Source: Coriobacteriia bacterium (GTDB lineage Bacteria; Actinomycetota; Coriobacteriia; Coriobacteriales; QAMH01). Taken from it: 64,000 nucleotides of DNA. Of the stretch, positions 35,800 to 45,127 are shown piece by piece. Position 1 is the stretch's first letter. Every line of letters starts with the position of its first letter. Position numbers and translations under genes: made by a program. Where the stretch lies: NCBI GenBank assembly GCA_003149935.1, contig QAMH01000002.1:1-64000 (forward strand). Direction: 5' to 3'. The notes beneath the pieces were generated by a model, which was not told the DNA's origin, ran no database searches, and was given only the letters and a program-made list of their open reading frames with translations.

Positions 35800-35848
35800 A
35801 GACCATATCTTGTGTTTGGGACGCCTGAAAATCCACAATATCTTGTGG
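35800..35848 (-). promoter_or_regulatory. NrdR-box-like pair upstream of complete nrdD
   Basis: Copy of 449-497. Here it precedes the intact nrdD-nrdG pair, 80-130 bases before the ATG, which is the arrangement expected for NrdR repression. Confidence 0.5.
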
Positions 35849-36191
35849 ATAAATTAGCTTGACATCACAAGATTTGGTATTTTCACAGGTAAAACGTATC
35901 AGGGAAGTAGATAAGCAACCTGTAACAGCTTGAAAAAAATTTCGACGAAATCCACCAACGGAAGCTCGAGTATCTTGGTCATTTACGGCGAAATAATAAG
36001 TTCCACAACTGACTAAGATATTTGGGCGTTTGAAGAATCTTGTTCGCTGTCGTGGATAGCTCATATTTTGCACGAGGCGAATCACGTAGAAAATCCGCAA
36101 GTTCGCGGTCAGAACACATCCTACCCGTGTGACCAACTTATAGGGCCCTAAAAAGGAGGGAAGACAATTGTCGCCGGAGCAGTTTTGTCTT

Positions 36192-36230
36192 GAGAATGAG
36201 GCAGTTGCTCTGAGCAACTGCCTCATTCTC
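36192..36230. repeat. 19-bp-arm hairpin, copy 2
   Basis: Copy of 841-879, downstream of the second gdhA. Confidence 0.75.
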
Positions 36231-36252
36231 GCCCCGGAACATTTCCCGTTTC

Positions 36253-36289
36253 AAAAAGAAGGGGGGGATGACGCACGCATCTCCCCTTC
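36253..36289 (-). terminator. Intrinsic terminator of gdhA, copy 2
   Basis: Copy of 902-938: GC-rich stem followed by CTTTTTG on the minus strand. Confidence 0.7.
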
Positions 36290-36313
36290 CCGCAAATCTC
36301 TATGGTGTCGTGA

Positions 36314-37651
36314 CTAGACGATACCCTGGGCCATCATCGCGTCGGCAACCTTGAGGAAGCCCGCAATGTTCGCACCCATGACGTAGTTGCCCTCGTGGCC
36401 GTACTCGCGTGCGGCATCGTCAGCGGCATGGAAGATGCCCTGCATGATGCCCTTGAGCTTCGCATCGACCTCTTCGAAGGTCCAGGAGAGACGCTCGGAG
36501 TTCTGGCTCATTTCCAGGCCGCTCGTGGCAACGCCACCGGCATTGGCGGCCTTGCCCGGGAAGAACGCGACGCCGTTTTGCTGCAGGTACTGAGTCGCCT
36601 CGAGCGTAGTCGGCATGTTCGCGCCCTCGGTGAGAATCTTGCAACCGTTGGCGACAAGGTTCTTGGCATCCTCGATATGCACCTCGTTCTGCGTCGCACA
36701 CGGCATGGCGATGTCGCAGGGGGTGACCCACACGCCGGCGCCCTCGTGGTATTCGACGGTCGCATGGTCGCAGCGCTTCGCGTACTCGCTCAGGCGACCG
36801 CGCTCGACTTCCTTGATCTGCTTGACAAGTTCAAGGTCGATGCCGGACGGGTCGTAGACCCAGCCCGTGGAATCGGACATGGTGACGACGGTCGCGCCGA
36901 GCTGCGTGGCCTTCTCGCAGGCATAGATGGCGACGTTGCCCGAACCGGACAGGCACACCGTCTTGCCCTTGTAGGAATCGTTGTTGCAGTTGAGGTACTC
37001 CTCGGTGAAGTACACGGCACCGTAGCCGGTTGCCTCGGTGCGAGCCAGCGAACCACCGTAGGAGAGGCCCTTGCCCGTGAGCACGCCAGTCCACTCGTTG
37101 CGGATGCGCTTGTACTGGCCGAACATGAAGCCAATCTCGCGCGCGCCCGTGCCAATGTCACCAGCCGGGACATCGGTATCGGCACCGATGTGACGCTGCA
37201 GCTCGGTCATGAAGGACTGGCAGAAGCGCATGACCTCACCATCGCTGCGACCCTTGGGATCGAAATCGCAGCCACCCTTGCCGCCGCCCATCGGCAGCGT
37301 GGTGAGGCTGTTCTTGAAGACCTGCTCGAAGCCGAGGAACTTGAGGATGGAGAGGTTCACGCTCGGATGCAGGCGCAGGCCACCCTTGTAGGGGCCGATG
37401 GCGCTGTTGAACTGCACGCGGAACGCACGATTGACCTGAACCTTGCCGTCGTCATCCACCCACGGCACGCGGAAGGTGATGATGCGCTCGGGCTCGACGA
37501 TGCGCTCGAGCAGACCGGCCTCCTCGTACTCGGGATGGGCTTCGATGACGGGCTCGAGAGATTCGAGAACCTCGGTCACGGCCTGGATGAACTCAGGCTG
37601 GTCGGCGTCCTTTGCCTTGACCTGTTCGATAATGCGCTGTACGTAACTCAC
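36314..37651 (-). CDS. gdhA: NADP-type glutamate dehydrogenase, copy 2
   Basis: Same 445-residue protein as at 963-2300, with GTG start at 37651, AAGGAG site and own promoter and terminator. Because the whole transcription unit is duplicated, both copies should be functional if real. No amino-acid difference was found between the two translations, which argues for a very recent event or an assembly artefact. Confidence 0.95.
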   Translation of the reverse strand: MSYVQRIIEQVKAKDADQPEFIQAVTEVLESLEPVIEAHPEYEEAGLLERIVEPERIITFRVPWVDDDGKVQVNRAFRVQFNSAIGPYKGGLRLHPSVNLSILKFLGFEQVFKNSLTTLPMGGGKGGCDFDPKGRSDGEVMRFCQSFMTELQRHIGADTDVPAGDIGTGAREIGFMFGQYKRIRNEWTGVLTGKGLSYGGSLARTEATGYGAVYFTEEYLNCNNDSYKGKTVCLSGSGNVAIYACEKATQLGATVVTMSDSTGWVYDPSGIDLELVKQIKEVERGRLSEYAKRCDHATVEYHEGAGVWVTPCDIAMPCATQNEVHIEDAKNLVANGCKILTEGANMPTTLEATQYLQQNGVAFFPGKAANAGGVATSGLEMSQNSERLSWTFEEVDAKLKGIMQGIFHAADDAAREYGHEGNYVMGANIAGFLKVADAMMAQGIV

Positions 37652-37986
37652 GGTTTTCTCCTTGTCTATGACGGGACGCGTGCATTATAGGTTTTGAAGT
37701 TCCCATAACGTTGCCGAATTAATGAAATCGAAACATTCGCGACACTACCATCGGATGGCAAACTGGACGCGTTATGGCACCCCGCATGTGCCATATCATG
37801 CAAAACTTGACACGCATGCTCAGACACGTGAAGTGACAGAGGACGGGGATAATGTCATCTGTCACCCGAGACCAGACAAAAGTGCTCCGGCGACAATTGT
37901 CTGGTCTCGCATCTGTCTGGTCTCGCCGTCCCTCGAGCATCATCCACCGTGGTAAAGTAGCAGAACATACGTTTTGGGGAGGAACC
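37652..37986. other. Divergent intergenic region gdhA / Fe-S gene, copy 2
   Basis: Identical to 2301-2635: gdhA -10 at 37684-37689, operator-like palindrome at 37773-37795, REP-like palindromes at 37833-37865 and 37868-37908. Confidence 0.75.
37684..37689 (-). promoter_or_regulatory. -10 element of gdhA, copy 2
   Basis: TATAAT on the minus strand, as at 2333-2338. Confidence 0.5.
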
Positions 37987-39186
37987 ATGAGCCTGCTTCA
38001 ATCTAGCGACGAATACTGGGAGTTCCTGGGACAGTGCACGCGGTGCGGACATTGCACGCAGGCCTGCGAGTCGCTCACCATGGCCGACATGACGCTCGGT
38101 GACATCGCCAAGGGTCTGCTGGATGCCCAGCGCAATGCCAGCTCAGCCGAGGAGCTTGCCATCGAGCTCGCCAGCAATCCACAGCTTACCCAGGCGGTGC
38201 GCAGCTGCTTCTTCTGCACCACCTGCAAAAACACCTGCTTCGCGCACAACAACGTCTCCGCCCTCATATACCACGCGCGTGACGACTACCAAAAGCTCGG
38301 TCTCATTCCCCGTGACACCTACTCGAGCGTCGAGGTCGATCGTGAATGGGATATCTTCACCGCCTATCGCGCCATCTACGGTATCGACCTTACCGACCTC
38401 ACGCGCCATATCGAGACCGCGAACCATGACGCCGCGACGGACTGCGAAATCGCGTTCTTCCCCGGCTGCTCGCTTGCAGCCTACGCGCCCGAACTCACGC
38501 GCGAGATCTTCGAGACGCTCGACGAGTTGGGCGGCAAGGCGACGATGATCGACCATTGCTGCGGATCGCCCCTCAAGAGCGCCGGCTTCTTTGACCGCGC
38601 CGAGGCGCTCTGCGACCGCAACTGCGCCGAAATCGCCTCTTCGGGAGCCCACACGCTCGTCTGCGTATGCCCTGGCTGCAAAAACGCCATGCAGGCCGCC
38701 CTCGACCGCAATGGCATGGACGTGCGTGCCGTGAGCCTCTCGGCGTTCCTCCTCGAGCACGGCTTCACGCCCAAGCATCCGCTTCCCGAGGGGAATTACT
38801 GCATGTCCAAGGCATGCCAAGACCGTGATGGCAGCTGCTTGGATGCCACCCTGGAGGTGCTCGGCCTCGACGGAGACACCGTCGAAATCTTCCACGGCTG
38901 CTGCGGCGCCGGCGGTGCGGTCAACTCGTTTGAGCCCGACCGCGTGGACGGCCAGACCGAGCTGAAGCTCTCCTTCGCGCCCGAGGGTTCGACCGTCGTG
39001 ACCATGTGCCCCACTTGCACCTATACCTATGCCTTCTACCTGATGAACCACCCGCGCGGGCTCGGCAACAAGCACTATGCCGAGCTGCTCTTCGACACCC
39101 AAATAGATTGGGACCTCGTCTACGCGCAACTCTCGGGCATGTGGACGGGCGAGTACGGTCCGTGGCTTTCGCAAGTCTTCGCATAG
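37987..39186 (+). CDS. (Fe-S)-binding protein with two CCG domains, copy 2
   Basis: Identical 399-residue protein to 2636-3835: two 4Fe-4S motifs (CTRCGHCTQAC, CFFCTTCKNTC) and two cysteine-rich CCG domains. ATG 37987 behind GGGGAGGA. It heads the second copy of the redox/uptake/hydrolase module. Resemblance to LutA (45128) is limited to the CCG domain type. Confidence 0.85.
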   Translation: MSLLQSSDEYWEFLGQCTRCGHCTQACESLTMADMTLGDIAKGLLDAQRNASSAEELAIELASNPQLTQAVRSCFFCTTCKNTCFAHNNVSALIYHARDDYQKLGLIPRDTYSSVEVDREWDIFTAYRAIYGIDLTDLTRHIETANHDAATDCEIAFFPGCSLAAYAPELTREIFETLDELGGKATMIDHCCGSPLKSAGFFDRAEALCDRNCAEIASSGAHTLVCVCPGCKNAMQAALDRNGMDVRAVSLSAFLLEHGFTPKHPLPEGNYCMSKACQDRDGSCLDATLEVLGLDGDTVEIFHGCCGAGGAVNSFEPDRVDGQTELKLSFAPEGSTVVTMCPTCTYTYAFYLMNHPRGLGNKHYAELLFDTQIDWDLVYAQLSGMWTGEYGPWLSQVFA

Positions 39187-39201
39187 AAGGGGATGATGAG
39201 C

Positions 39202-40476
39202 ATGAACGCACATGAGATGACAGACGCGGCTCCCGTTGCCATCATCGGCTTTGGCGCTGCTGGCTTCAACACCGCCGTCGGCTTGCGAACGAACGGGTAC
39301 ACGGGCCCCATACGCGTGTTTTCAGACATCGAAACGCTTCCCTACAGCCCCATACTCACTTCCTACTACGCGGGCGGAGAGCTCGATTACGAGGAATGCT
39401 TCCCGTGGAGCCAGGCCGAGATCGACGAACTCGGCCTCGACATCGTGCAGGAAGGTCCCGTCATCAAACTCGATACCAAGGACCATCTCGTATATACGAG
39501 CCAAAACTCCTATCCGTACTCCAAGTGCGTCATCGCGTCGGGCTCCGTCCCCACGCCCGTCGGCTTCCCACGCGATTGCGGCTATGCTCCCCTCATGCTC
39601 AGGACCATGGACGACGCCGAACGCCTCAAGGCCGCCATCACTAACTCCGGCTGCAAGCGCATGCTCGTGAGCGGTACTTCCATGGTCTCTCTCAAGACGG
39701 TCGAGGCGTGCCTCAACCGCGGCGTGGAGGTCACGCTTGTCGGCATCATGGACCACGTGCTCGACATGAACGCACTGCCCCAGGCAGCCGAGCGTTTCGA
39801 GCGGGGCCTCGTCGCGCAGGGCGTCACCCTCAAGCTCGCCAACCCCATCAAGGCGGTCGAGGTCATCGATGATGCCACCCACCCCCTCGGCCGTCGCCTC
39901 GAGGTCACGTTTGCCGATGGCGATGTCGAGAGCTTTGACGAAATCTTCGTCGCCCACGGCATGCGCAACAACCTCGGCTTCGTCGAGGAAGGGTCCCTCG
40001 CGATGGATCGTGGCATCATAGTCGACGAGTTCATGCGCTCAAGCGACCCGGACGTCTATGCCGCCGGTGACGTCGTGCAGGCGACCGAGCTCATCAGCGG
40101 CGAGAAGCGCATCGTCGGCATCTGGAAGAACGCTGCGCTCCAAGGCGCATGCGCAGGCCGGGCAATTGCCGCCGAGCTTGCCGGCAACGAGCCTTCACGG
40201 CCCTGTCTCGAATCGCTCGCGATGAACACCATCTGCGTACGCGAGACGCTTTTCATCTCAGCCGGCACCATCATGCTCGATGACAATAGTCGCGTGGAGA
40301 CGGAAGTCGACGACACCATGACCGTCGTGCGCATCTTCGAGGGCGACGGCGACACGCGGCGCCTCATAGGCTTCAACATCGCATGCGATGTAGACGAGCC
40401 AGGCGGGGATGCCTACGACCTGGGCGCCATGCTCACCATGCGCATACGCGAGGACTGCTCCCGAGCGGGGAAATGA
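39202..40476 (+). CDS. FAD/NAD(P)-dependent oxidoreductase, copy 2
   Basis: Identical to the 424-residue flavoprotein at 3851-5125, including the GFGAAGFN dinucleotide site and DVYAAGDVVQ. The ATG at 39202 is preferred over 39193 and 39196 because of spacing to GAAGGGG. Follows the Fe-S/CCG gene by 15 bases. Confidence 0.8.
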   Translation: MNAHEMTDAAPVAIIGFGAAGFNTAVGLRTNGYTGPIRVFSDIETLPYSPILTSYYAGGELDYEECFPWSQAEIDELGLDIVQEGPVIKLDTKDHLVYTSQNSYPYSKCVIASGSVPTPVGFPRDCGYAPLMLRTMDDAERLKAAITNSGCKRMLVSGTSMVSLKTVEACLNRGVEVTLVGIMDHVLDMNALPQAAERFERGLVAQGVTLKLANPIKAVEVIDDATHPLGRRLEVTFADGDVESFDEIFVAHGMRNNLGFVEEGSLAMDRGIIVDEFMRSSDPDVYAAGDVVQATELISGEKRIVGIWKNAALQGACAGRAIAAELAGNEPSRPCLESLAMNTICVRETLFISAGTIMLDDNSRVETEVDDTMTVVRIFEGDGDTRRLIGFNIACDVDEPGGDAYDLGAMLTMRIREDCSRAGK

Positions 40477-40501
40477 GACACTTGCTCAGAGCAAAGTCTC
40501 G
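40474..40501. repeat. Imperfect TGAGACA-family hairpin, copy 2
   Basis: Copy of 5123-5150, overlapping the stop codon of the flavoprotein gene. Confidence 0.55.
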
Positions 40502-40522
40502 TTTTGCAGAGAAGGATGAGAG

Positions 40523-41959
40523 ATGACCGATAAGAAAGCCCGTCGCTTCAACCTGACCACGTGGATACTCATATCGCTTGTCGCGGGCATCATCGTGGGC
40601 CTCGCGTGCAGCTATCTCATTCCGGCTGGCTCACCCGCCGATGACATCTTCATCGAGGGCATCTGCTATGTCTGCGGCCAATGGTTCGTGCGCCTCATGC
40701 AGATGCTCGTCGTGCCACTTGTCTTCTGCTCGATCGTCTGCGGCGCGGCGTCCATGAGCGACCCCAAGATGCTCGGAAAGGTCGGCATCGGCACCATCGC
40801 AATCTACCTGCTCACCACGGCGCTTGCCGTCGTCATCGCCATCATGCTCGCCGAAGTCTGCAAACCGGGCATGGGGCTTGACATGGCAGCCGTCGTCACC
40901 GTCGAGCCAACCGTGACGACGACCGAGCAAACCTTCGCCGACATGCTCATCAACATCATTCCCAAGAACGTCGTGACGGCGATGAACAACGGCGACATGC
41001 TTCCCATCATCTTTTTCGCCCTCATGCTCGGCTTCATCTTGGGACGTCTTGGCAAGAAGGTCGCCACGGTCAATCGCTTCTTCACGCAGTTCAACGCCAT
41101 CATGATGAAGATGATCGGCGTCATCTTGCGCGTCGCCCCCATCGGCATCTTCTGCCTCATCACGCGCACCTTCTGCAATCTGGGCATCTCGGGCGTACTG
41201 CCCATGGTCAAGTTCATCGGCACCGTGTACCTCGGACTTGCCGTGCAGCTGCTCGTCGTCTATATGCTCATCCTCTTCATCGGCACGCGCCTCAACCCCT
41301 TCCACTTCCTGCACAAGTTCTGGCCGGTCATGGCATTCGCGTTCTCCACGAGCTCGAGCAACGCCACCATCCCGCTCAACATGGAGACGCTCGAGAAGAA
41401 GATGGGTGTCGATAACCGCGTCGCCTCCTTCACCATCCCGCTGGGCGCCACCATCAACATGGACGGTACCGCCATCATGCAGGGTGCCGCCGTCGTCTTC
41501 ATTGCCCAGGCATTTGGCATTGACCTCACGTTCGCCGCACTCGTCACCGTCGTGCTCACGGCCGTGACCGCCTCCATCGGCACGGCCGGCGTACCCGGCG
41601 TGGGCACTATCATGCTCGCCATGGTCTTCGACTCCATCGGGCTTCCCGCCGAGGGCGTCGCAATGATCATGGGCATCGACCGCCTCCTCGACATGGGTCG
41701 TACTGCCATCAACATCACGGGCGATGCCGTCGTCACAACCGTCATGGCGAACTTTGTCAGATTGCTCGACAAGGACGTGTACCGCAACAAAGACTACGGT
41801 GCGATCAGCGAGTCGGAGCTCGATGCGCCGACCGATCCCGTCGATTATGATGAGTTTACCGAACATGGCGATCCCACCGAGGTCGGCGAGCAGGGAGAGC
41901 CTGATCGATTCAAGGACATGGACTACCCACGTGTCGGCAAGGGAGCAGATGATGAGTAA
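40523..41959 (+). CDS. Dicarboxylate/amino acid:cation symporter, copy 2
   Basis: Identical 478-residue SDF-family protein to 5172-6608, with STSSSNATIP and NMDGTAIMQG motifs. A third, distinct SDF-type protein (SstT) is at 46056, showing that the window carries two subfamilies of this fold. Confidence 0.92.
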   Translation: MTDKKARRFNLTTWILISLVAGIIVGLACSYLIPAGSPADDIFIEGICYVCGQWFVRLMQMLVVPLVFCSIVCGAASMSDPKMLGKVGIGTIAIYLLTTALAVVIAIMLAEVCKPGMGLDMAAVVTVEPTVTTTEQTFADMLINIIPKNVVTAMNNGDMLPIIFFALMLGFILGRLGKKVATVNRFFTQFNAIMMKMIGVILRVAPIGIFCLITRTFCNLGISGVLPMVKFIGTVYLGLAVQLLVVYMLILFIGTRLNPFHFLHKFWPVMAFAFSTSSSNATIPLNMETLEKKMGVDNRVASFTIPLGATINMDGTAIMQGAAVVFIAQAFGIDLTFAALVTVVLTAVTASIGTAGVPGVGTIMLAMVFDSIGLPAEGVAMIMGIDRLLDMGRTAINITGDAVVTTVMANFVRLLDKDVYRNKDYGAISESELDAPTDPVDYDEFTEHGDPTEVGEQGEPDRFKDMDYPRVGKGADDE

Positions 41960-42776
41960 CTACCAAGTTGAGGACCTGATCCTCGAGCATGACGAGAAAC
42001 GCATTTTCGGTCGCATCTATCTTCCCGACGAAGCCGCGAATGGCAAGCGCGTGCCGCTCGTGATCTGCGCCCATGGCTTCGGCGGCAACAACGAGTCCTG
42101 CGAAGCCTACGCACGCGAGTTCGCAAAACGCGGCTATGCGGCCTACTGCCTCGATTTCTGCGGTGCGGCTAACTCCAAATCGAGCGGCGATACGAGCGAG
42201 ATGACCATCTTCACCGAGCAGGCTGATATGGAGGATTCCTACACGGAGCTTGCAGAGCTCGGCTACGTCGATCTCAATAACGTCTTCCTCTTTGGCATGA
42301 GCATGGGTGGCGCCGTTGCCGCACTTGCTGCCGCAAACAAGAGCAACCTCATCAAGGGTCTCATTCTGCTTTATCCCGCCTTCAGCATCCCCGGCGACGT
42401 ACGACGCGCGTGGCCCAATCGCGATGAGTTTCCCGAGAGCTTTGGCATCTTCAACGCCGAGGTCGGTCGTGCCTTCATCGAGGCAATCTATGACTTCGAC
42501 TTTTACGAGCACATCACCAAATACGCCGGTCCCGTACTTATCTTGCACGGCATGAGCGACGACATCGTCGCATCGGGCTATTCCGTACGCGCCGTCAACA
42601 TCTACCCACGCGCAGATCTCGAGCTCATCGGAGAGGTCGGTCACGGCTTTACGGGCGGTGCCTTCAAGTACGCCGTACGCAAGATCGTCGGCTTCCTCGA
42701 TGAAGAGGCCGATCTTCCCGACGAGTCAGGCCTTAACGGCGACCTGAACTTCAAAGGCGGCGGGATGTTCGGCTAA
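41952..42776 (+). CDS. Alpha/beta hydrolase, copy 2
   Basis: Identical 274-residue hydrolase to 6601-7425 (GMSMGG nucleophile elbow, GEVGHGF His). Overlaps the symporter gene by eight bases. In this copy the next gene beyond the palindrome is lutC on the opposite strand, instead of modA. Confidence 0.85.
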   Translation: MSNYQVEDLILEHDEKRIFGRIYLPDEAANGKRVPLVICAHGFGGNNESCEAYAREFAKRGYAAYCLDFCGAANSKSSGDTSEMTIFTEQADMEDSYTELAELGYVDLNNVFLFGMSMGGAVAALAAANKSNLIKGLILLYPAFSIPGDVRRAWPNRDEFPESFGIFNAEVGRAFIEAIYDFDFYEHITKYAGPVLILHGMSDDIVASGYSVRAVNIYPRADLELIGEVGHGFTGGAFKYAVRKIVGFLDEEADLPDESGLNGDLNFKGGGMFG

Positions 42777-42804
42777 GCACAACGCGGGCTTGCTTTCGCA
42801 CCCG

Positions 42805-42878
42805 ATGAGACACATTGGACAGGTACATCTGTCTCATTGCATGCAATGAGACAGATGTACCTGTCCAATGTGTCTCAT
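42805..42878. repeat. REPIN-like palindrome P2, right edge of duplication copy 2
   Basis: Copy of 7454-7527. Here one more base pair extends the stem (42804 G with 42879 C). It separates the convergent hydrolase and lutC genes and could terminate both. Confidence 0.9.
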
Positions 42879-42903
42879 CGGCTCCATCCCCATCCTCGGG
42901 CGA

Positions 42904-43641
42904 CTATGACTGACTATGCAGGCCGCGCCCCTCGATGACGATGTAGTGAACCGCCATCGGACCATGAACGCCCTCGACGCGCACGAGCTCGATGTCCGCC
43001 GTCGCTGACGGGCCGCTGATGAAGCAAATCTGCGAGGGAAGGTTCTCGCCCGCCGGCGCACCCTCTTCGTCGAGCACCGCAAGCCAGTCGCCCATGGTCG
43101 CCTTCACATCGGCCGCGTTGACGATGGCGATGTGAACGGTTGGCAGCAGGCTGATGGAACGGCCGCATTTCTCGCTGCACGGCTGAACAATGGTCGCGGT
43201 CTCTGCGATGCCGCCCTGGGCAAACGTGATGCCGTAGCGTGCGACATTGCATGCATCGACCATGGCATCGCGACCGGCCGTCGCATCCCAGCGCGTAAGG
43301 TCCGTGACTGCATCACACTTCTCGAGCGCATCGGGGATGTGCATTTTCTCGATGCGGTGATCGTCTGCATAGACGACCGAACCGGCCTCGTCATCCGCCT
43401 CGATGATATCGACGATCGCCTGGGCAACCTCCGCCGACTTGCAACGACGCACGCTCACTTGCACCTTCTGCGCCTCGTCGACAAACATATCGACGAGCTG
43501 CGGATGGTCGAGGCCATCGGTGAGGCGCGCGGGAGGGTTCTTCTCGTAGTCGAGCGGCTGCACATCCTGCGGAACAGCCTCGTGTCCCAATTGCCGGGAG
43601 ATGGGAGCCAGGAAGCTCTCGAGTGTTGCGCGCTCCATCAT
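42904..43641 (-). CDS. lutC: Lactate utilization protein C (LUD domain)
   Basis: A 245-residue LUD (DUF162) protein, the third component of the LutABC L-lactate oxidation system. The conserved C-terminal half runs GITFAQGGIAETATIVQ ... SLLPTVHIAIV ... ICFISGPSATADIE, closing with GVHGP, a typical LutC/YkgG ending. ATG 43641 overlaps the lutB stop (ATGA). Within the complex it is thought to be needed for activity without carrying clusters itself. Confidence 0.92.
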   Translation of the reverse strand: MMERATLESFLAPISRQLGHEAVPQDVQPLDYEKNPPARLTDGLDHPQLVDMFVDEAQKVQVSVRRCKSAEVAQAIVDIIEADDEAGSVVYADDHRIEKMHIPDALEKCDAVTDLTRWDATAGRDAMVDACNVARYGITFAQGGIAETATIVQPCSEKCGRSISLLPTVHIAIVNAADVKATMGDWLAVLDEEGAPAGENLPSQICFISGPSATADIELVRVEGVHGPMAVHYIVIEGRGLHSQS

Positions 43642-45125
43642 GCACCGCCCTTCTGGTCCTTGTCATCATGCTCGGCTTTGCGTTCCTTGGCACGGGCCGC
43701 ATTATGCTCGGCCAGCCAGGTGCGGAAGCGATACGGCGCGATGACATCGAAATCACGTGACGAAGTCCAGCTGCCGAGCACGGGAATCCAGGCGCTGCGC
43801 TCGTCGAGTGATGATTTGCCGCGGGTAAGGATGTTCATGACGGGACGCCCGAGGCGCATGAGCGCCATGTACAGCGGACTGCTCGACCACATGGCTTGCA
43901 TGGCCTTGAAGATGGGCACCTCGATCTTGTTGTTCTTGCCCTCGTCGACAATCGCGATGCGATGGTCGCGCACGAGGTCGTGTATGGGGATGCGCACCGG
44001 GCAGTGCTCGGTGCAGGCGCCGCAGAGGGTGCAGGCAAAGGTCATCGCCTTGGCGTTGGCATCGTCATAGCCCACGAGCTCGGGCGTGAGCACGAGACCC
44101 ATGGGGCCCGGGTAGATGGACCCGTAGCCATGTCCGCTGATATGGCGATACACGGGGCAGATGTTGAGGCAGGCACCACAGCGGATGCAGCGCATCATGG
44201 GCTCGAACTCGGTATCGAGCAGCTTGTGACGCCCGTTATCCATGATGATGCAGTGGACCTCGGCCGGTCCATCCAGCTCGCCCTCATGGCGCGCGCCGGT
44301 ATCCACGCTGAAATACGCCGTCATCTTGGAGCCTACCGCGCTCTTGGGCAGCAGGGCCATGAAGATGTCAAGGGACTCGAGTGTAGGGACGATGCGGTCG
44401 ATGCCGACAAAGACGATCTGCACTGGCGGGAAGCTGTCAACCATGCGGCCGTTACCCTCGTTGGTGACAAGCGTGACAGAGCCGGTCTCCGCCACCGCAA
44501 AGTTGCAGCCGCGTATGCCCACCTGAGCACTCAGAAATTCGGGGCGCAGCATCTTGCGCAGGAAGTGCGTGATGTGCTCGGGGACGTTATCGCCATCATA
44601 TCCGCACTCCTTGCGGTAGAGCTCGGCGATGTCATCGCGCGTATGGTGAAGCGCAGGCACGACGATGTGCGAGGGCATGTCACAAGCCGTTTGCAGAATG
44701 TTCTCGGCACAATCGGTCTCGATGACCTCGACGCCCGCCTCCTCGAGCACGTGGTTGAGGCCGATTTCCTCGGTCATCATACTCTTGGATTTGACGGCCT
44801 TGAAGGCGCCGTGGTTCTCGAAAATATCGAGCGCCTCCCAAAGCGCCTGATTGCCCGTCGATGCAAAGTGCACGTTCACGCCATGATCGCTCGCGTTCTG
44901 CGCGAACTGCTTCACGTAGTAGTCGAGGTTCTTGGTGACGTGATCGCGTATATCCATTGCCGTCGTACGCAGACCCTGCCAATCCGGCTCCGCCTCGACG
45001 AGCGCGGCGCGCTTCTGATAGAAAGTCTCCTGCGCCGTCTGGATTGCCTGATGCTTGAAGTCGTCCTCGATGCACTTTGCGACGCGCTGCCGCAGGGACT
45101 CCTCGGTATCGTACAGAATTGCCAT
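43638..45125 (-). CDS. lutB: Lactate utilization protein B (LUD + 4Fe-4S)
   Basis: A 495-residue iron-sulfur protein. The LUD domain comes first (residues ~60-290, with SKSMMTEEIGLNHVLEEAG and GCNFAVAETGSVTLVTNEGN), then two 4Fe-4S motifs CIRCGACLNICP and CTLCGACTEHCP, and a C-terminal extension ending in a charged tail. Together with LutA and LutC it oxidises L-lactate to pyruvate. Two bases separate it from lutA. Confidence 0.93.
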   Translation of the reverse strand: MAILYDTEESLRQRVAKCIEDDFKHQAIQTAQETFYQKRAALVEAEPDWQGLRTTAMDIRDHVTKNLDYYVKQFAQNASDHGVNVHFASTGNQALWEALDIFENHGAFKAVKSKSMMTEEIGLNHVLEEAGVEVIETDCAENILQTACDMPSHIVVPALHHTRDDIAELYRKECGYDGDNVPEHITHFLRKMLRPEFLSAQVGIRGCNFAVAETGSVTLVTNEGNGRMVDSFPPVQIVFVGIDRIVPTLESLDIFMALLPKSAVGSKMTAYFSVDTGARHEGELDGPAEVHCIIMDNGRHKLLDTEFEPMMRCIRCGACLNICPVYRHISGHGYGSIYPGPMGLVLTPELVGYDDANAKAMTFACTLCGACTEHCPVRIPIHDLVRDHRIAIVDEGKNNKIEVPIFKAMQAMWSSSPLYMALMRLGRPVMNILTRGKSSLDERSAWIPVLGSWTSSRDFDVIAPYRFRTWLAEHNAARAKERKAEHDDKDQKGGA

Positions 45126-45127
45126 GG

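Larger units (their letters stand above)
35721..36313. other. Intergenic region nrdD / gdhA, copy 2
   Basis: Identical to 370-962. It holds the nrdD control region, two palindromic repeats (36162-36191 and 36192-36230) and the gdhA terminator. Bases 35890-36150 show nothing I can name. Confidence 0.8.
35352..42878. repeat. Long direct duplication, copy 2 (first copy 1-7527)
   Basis: Same orientation as 1-7527. The left side runs smoothly into the rest of nrdD, so the joint here looks native; the true left limit of the duplication may lie further left than the window allows for copy 1. The right limit is the palindrome end at 42878. If the duplication is tandem, the unit is 7528-42878 (35,351 bp), bounded by the palindromes at 7454 and 42805. 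Confidence 0.97.
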
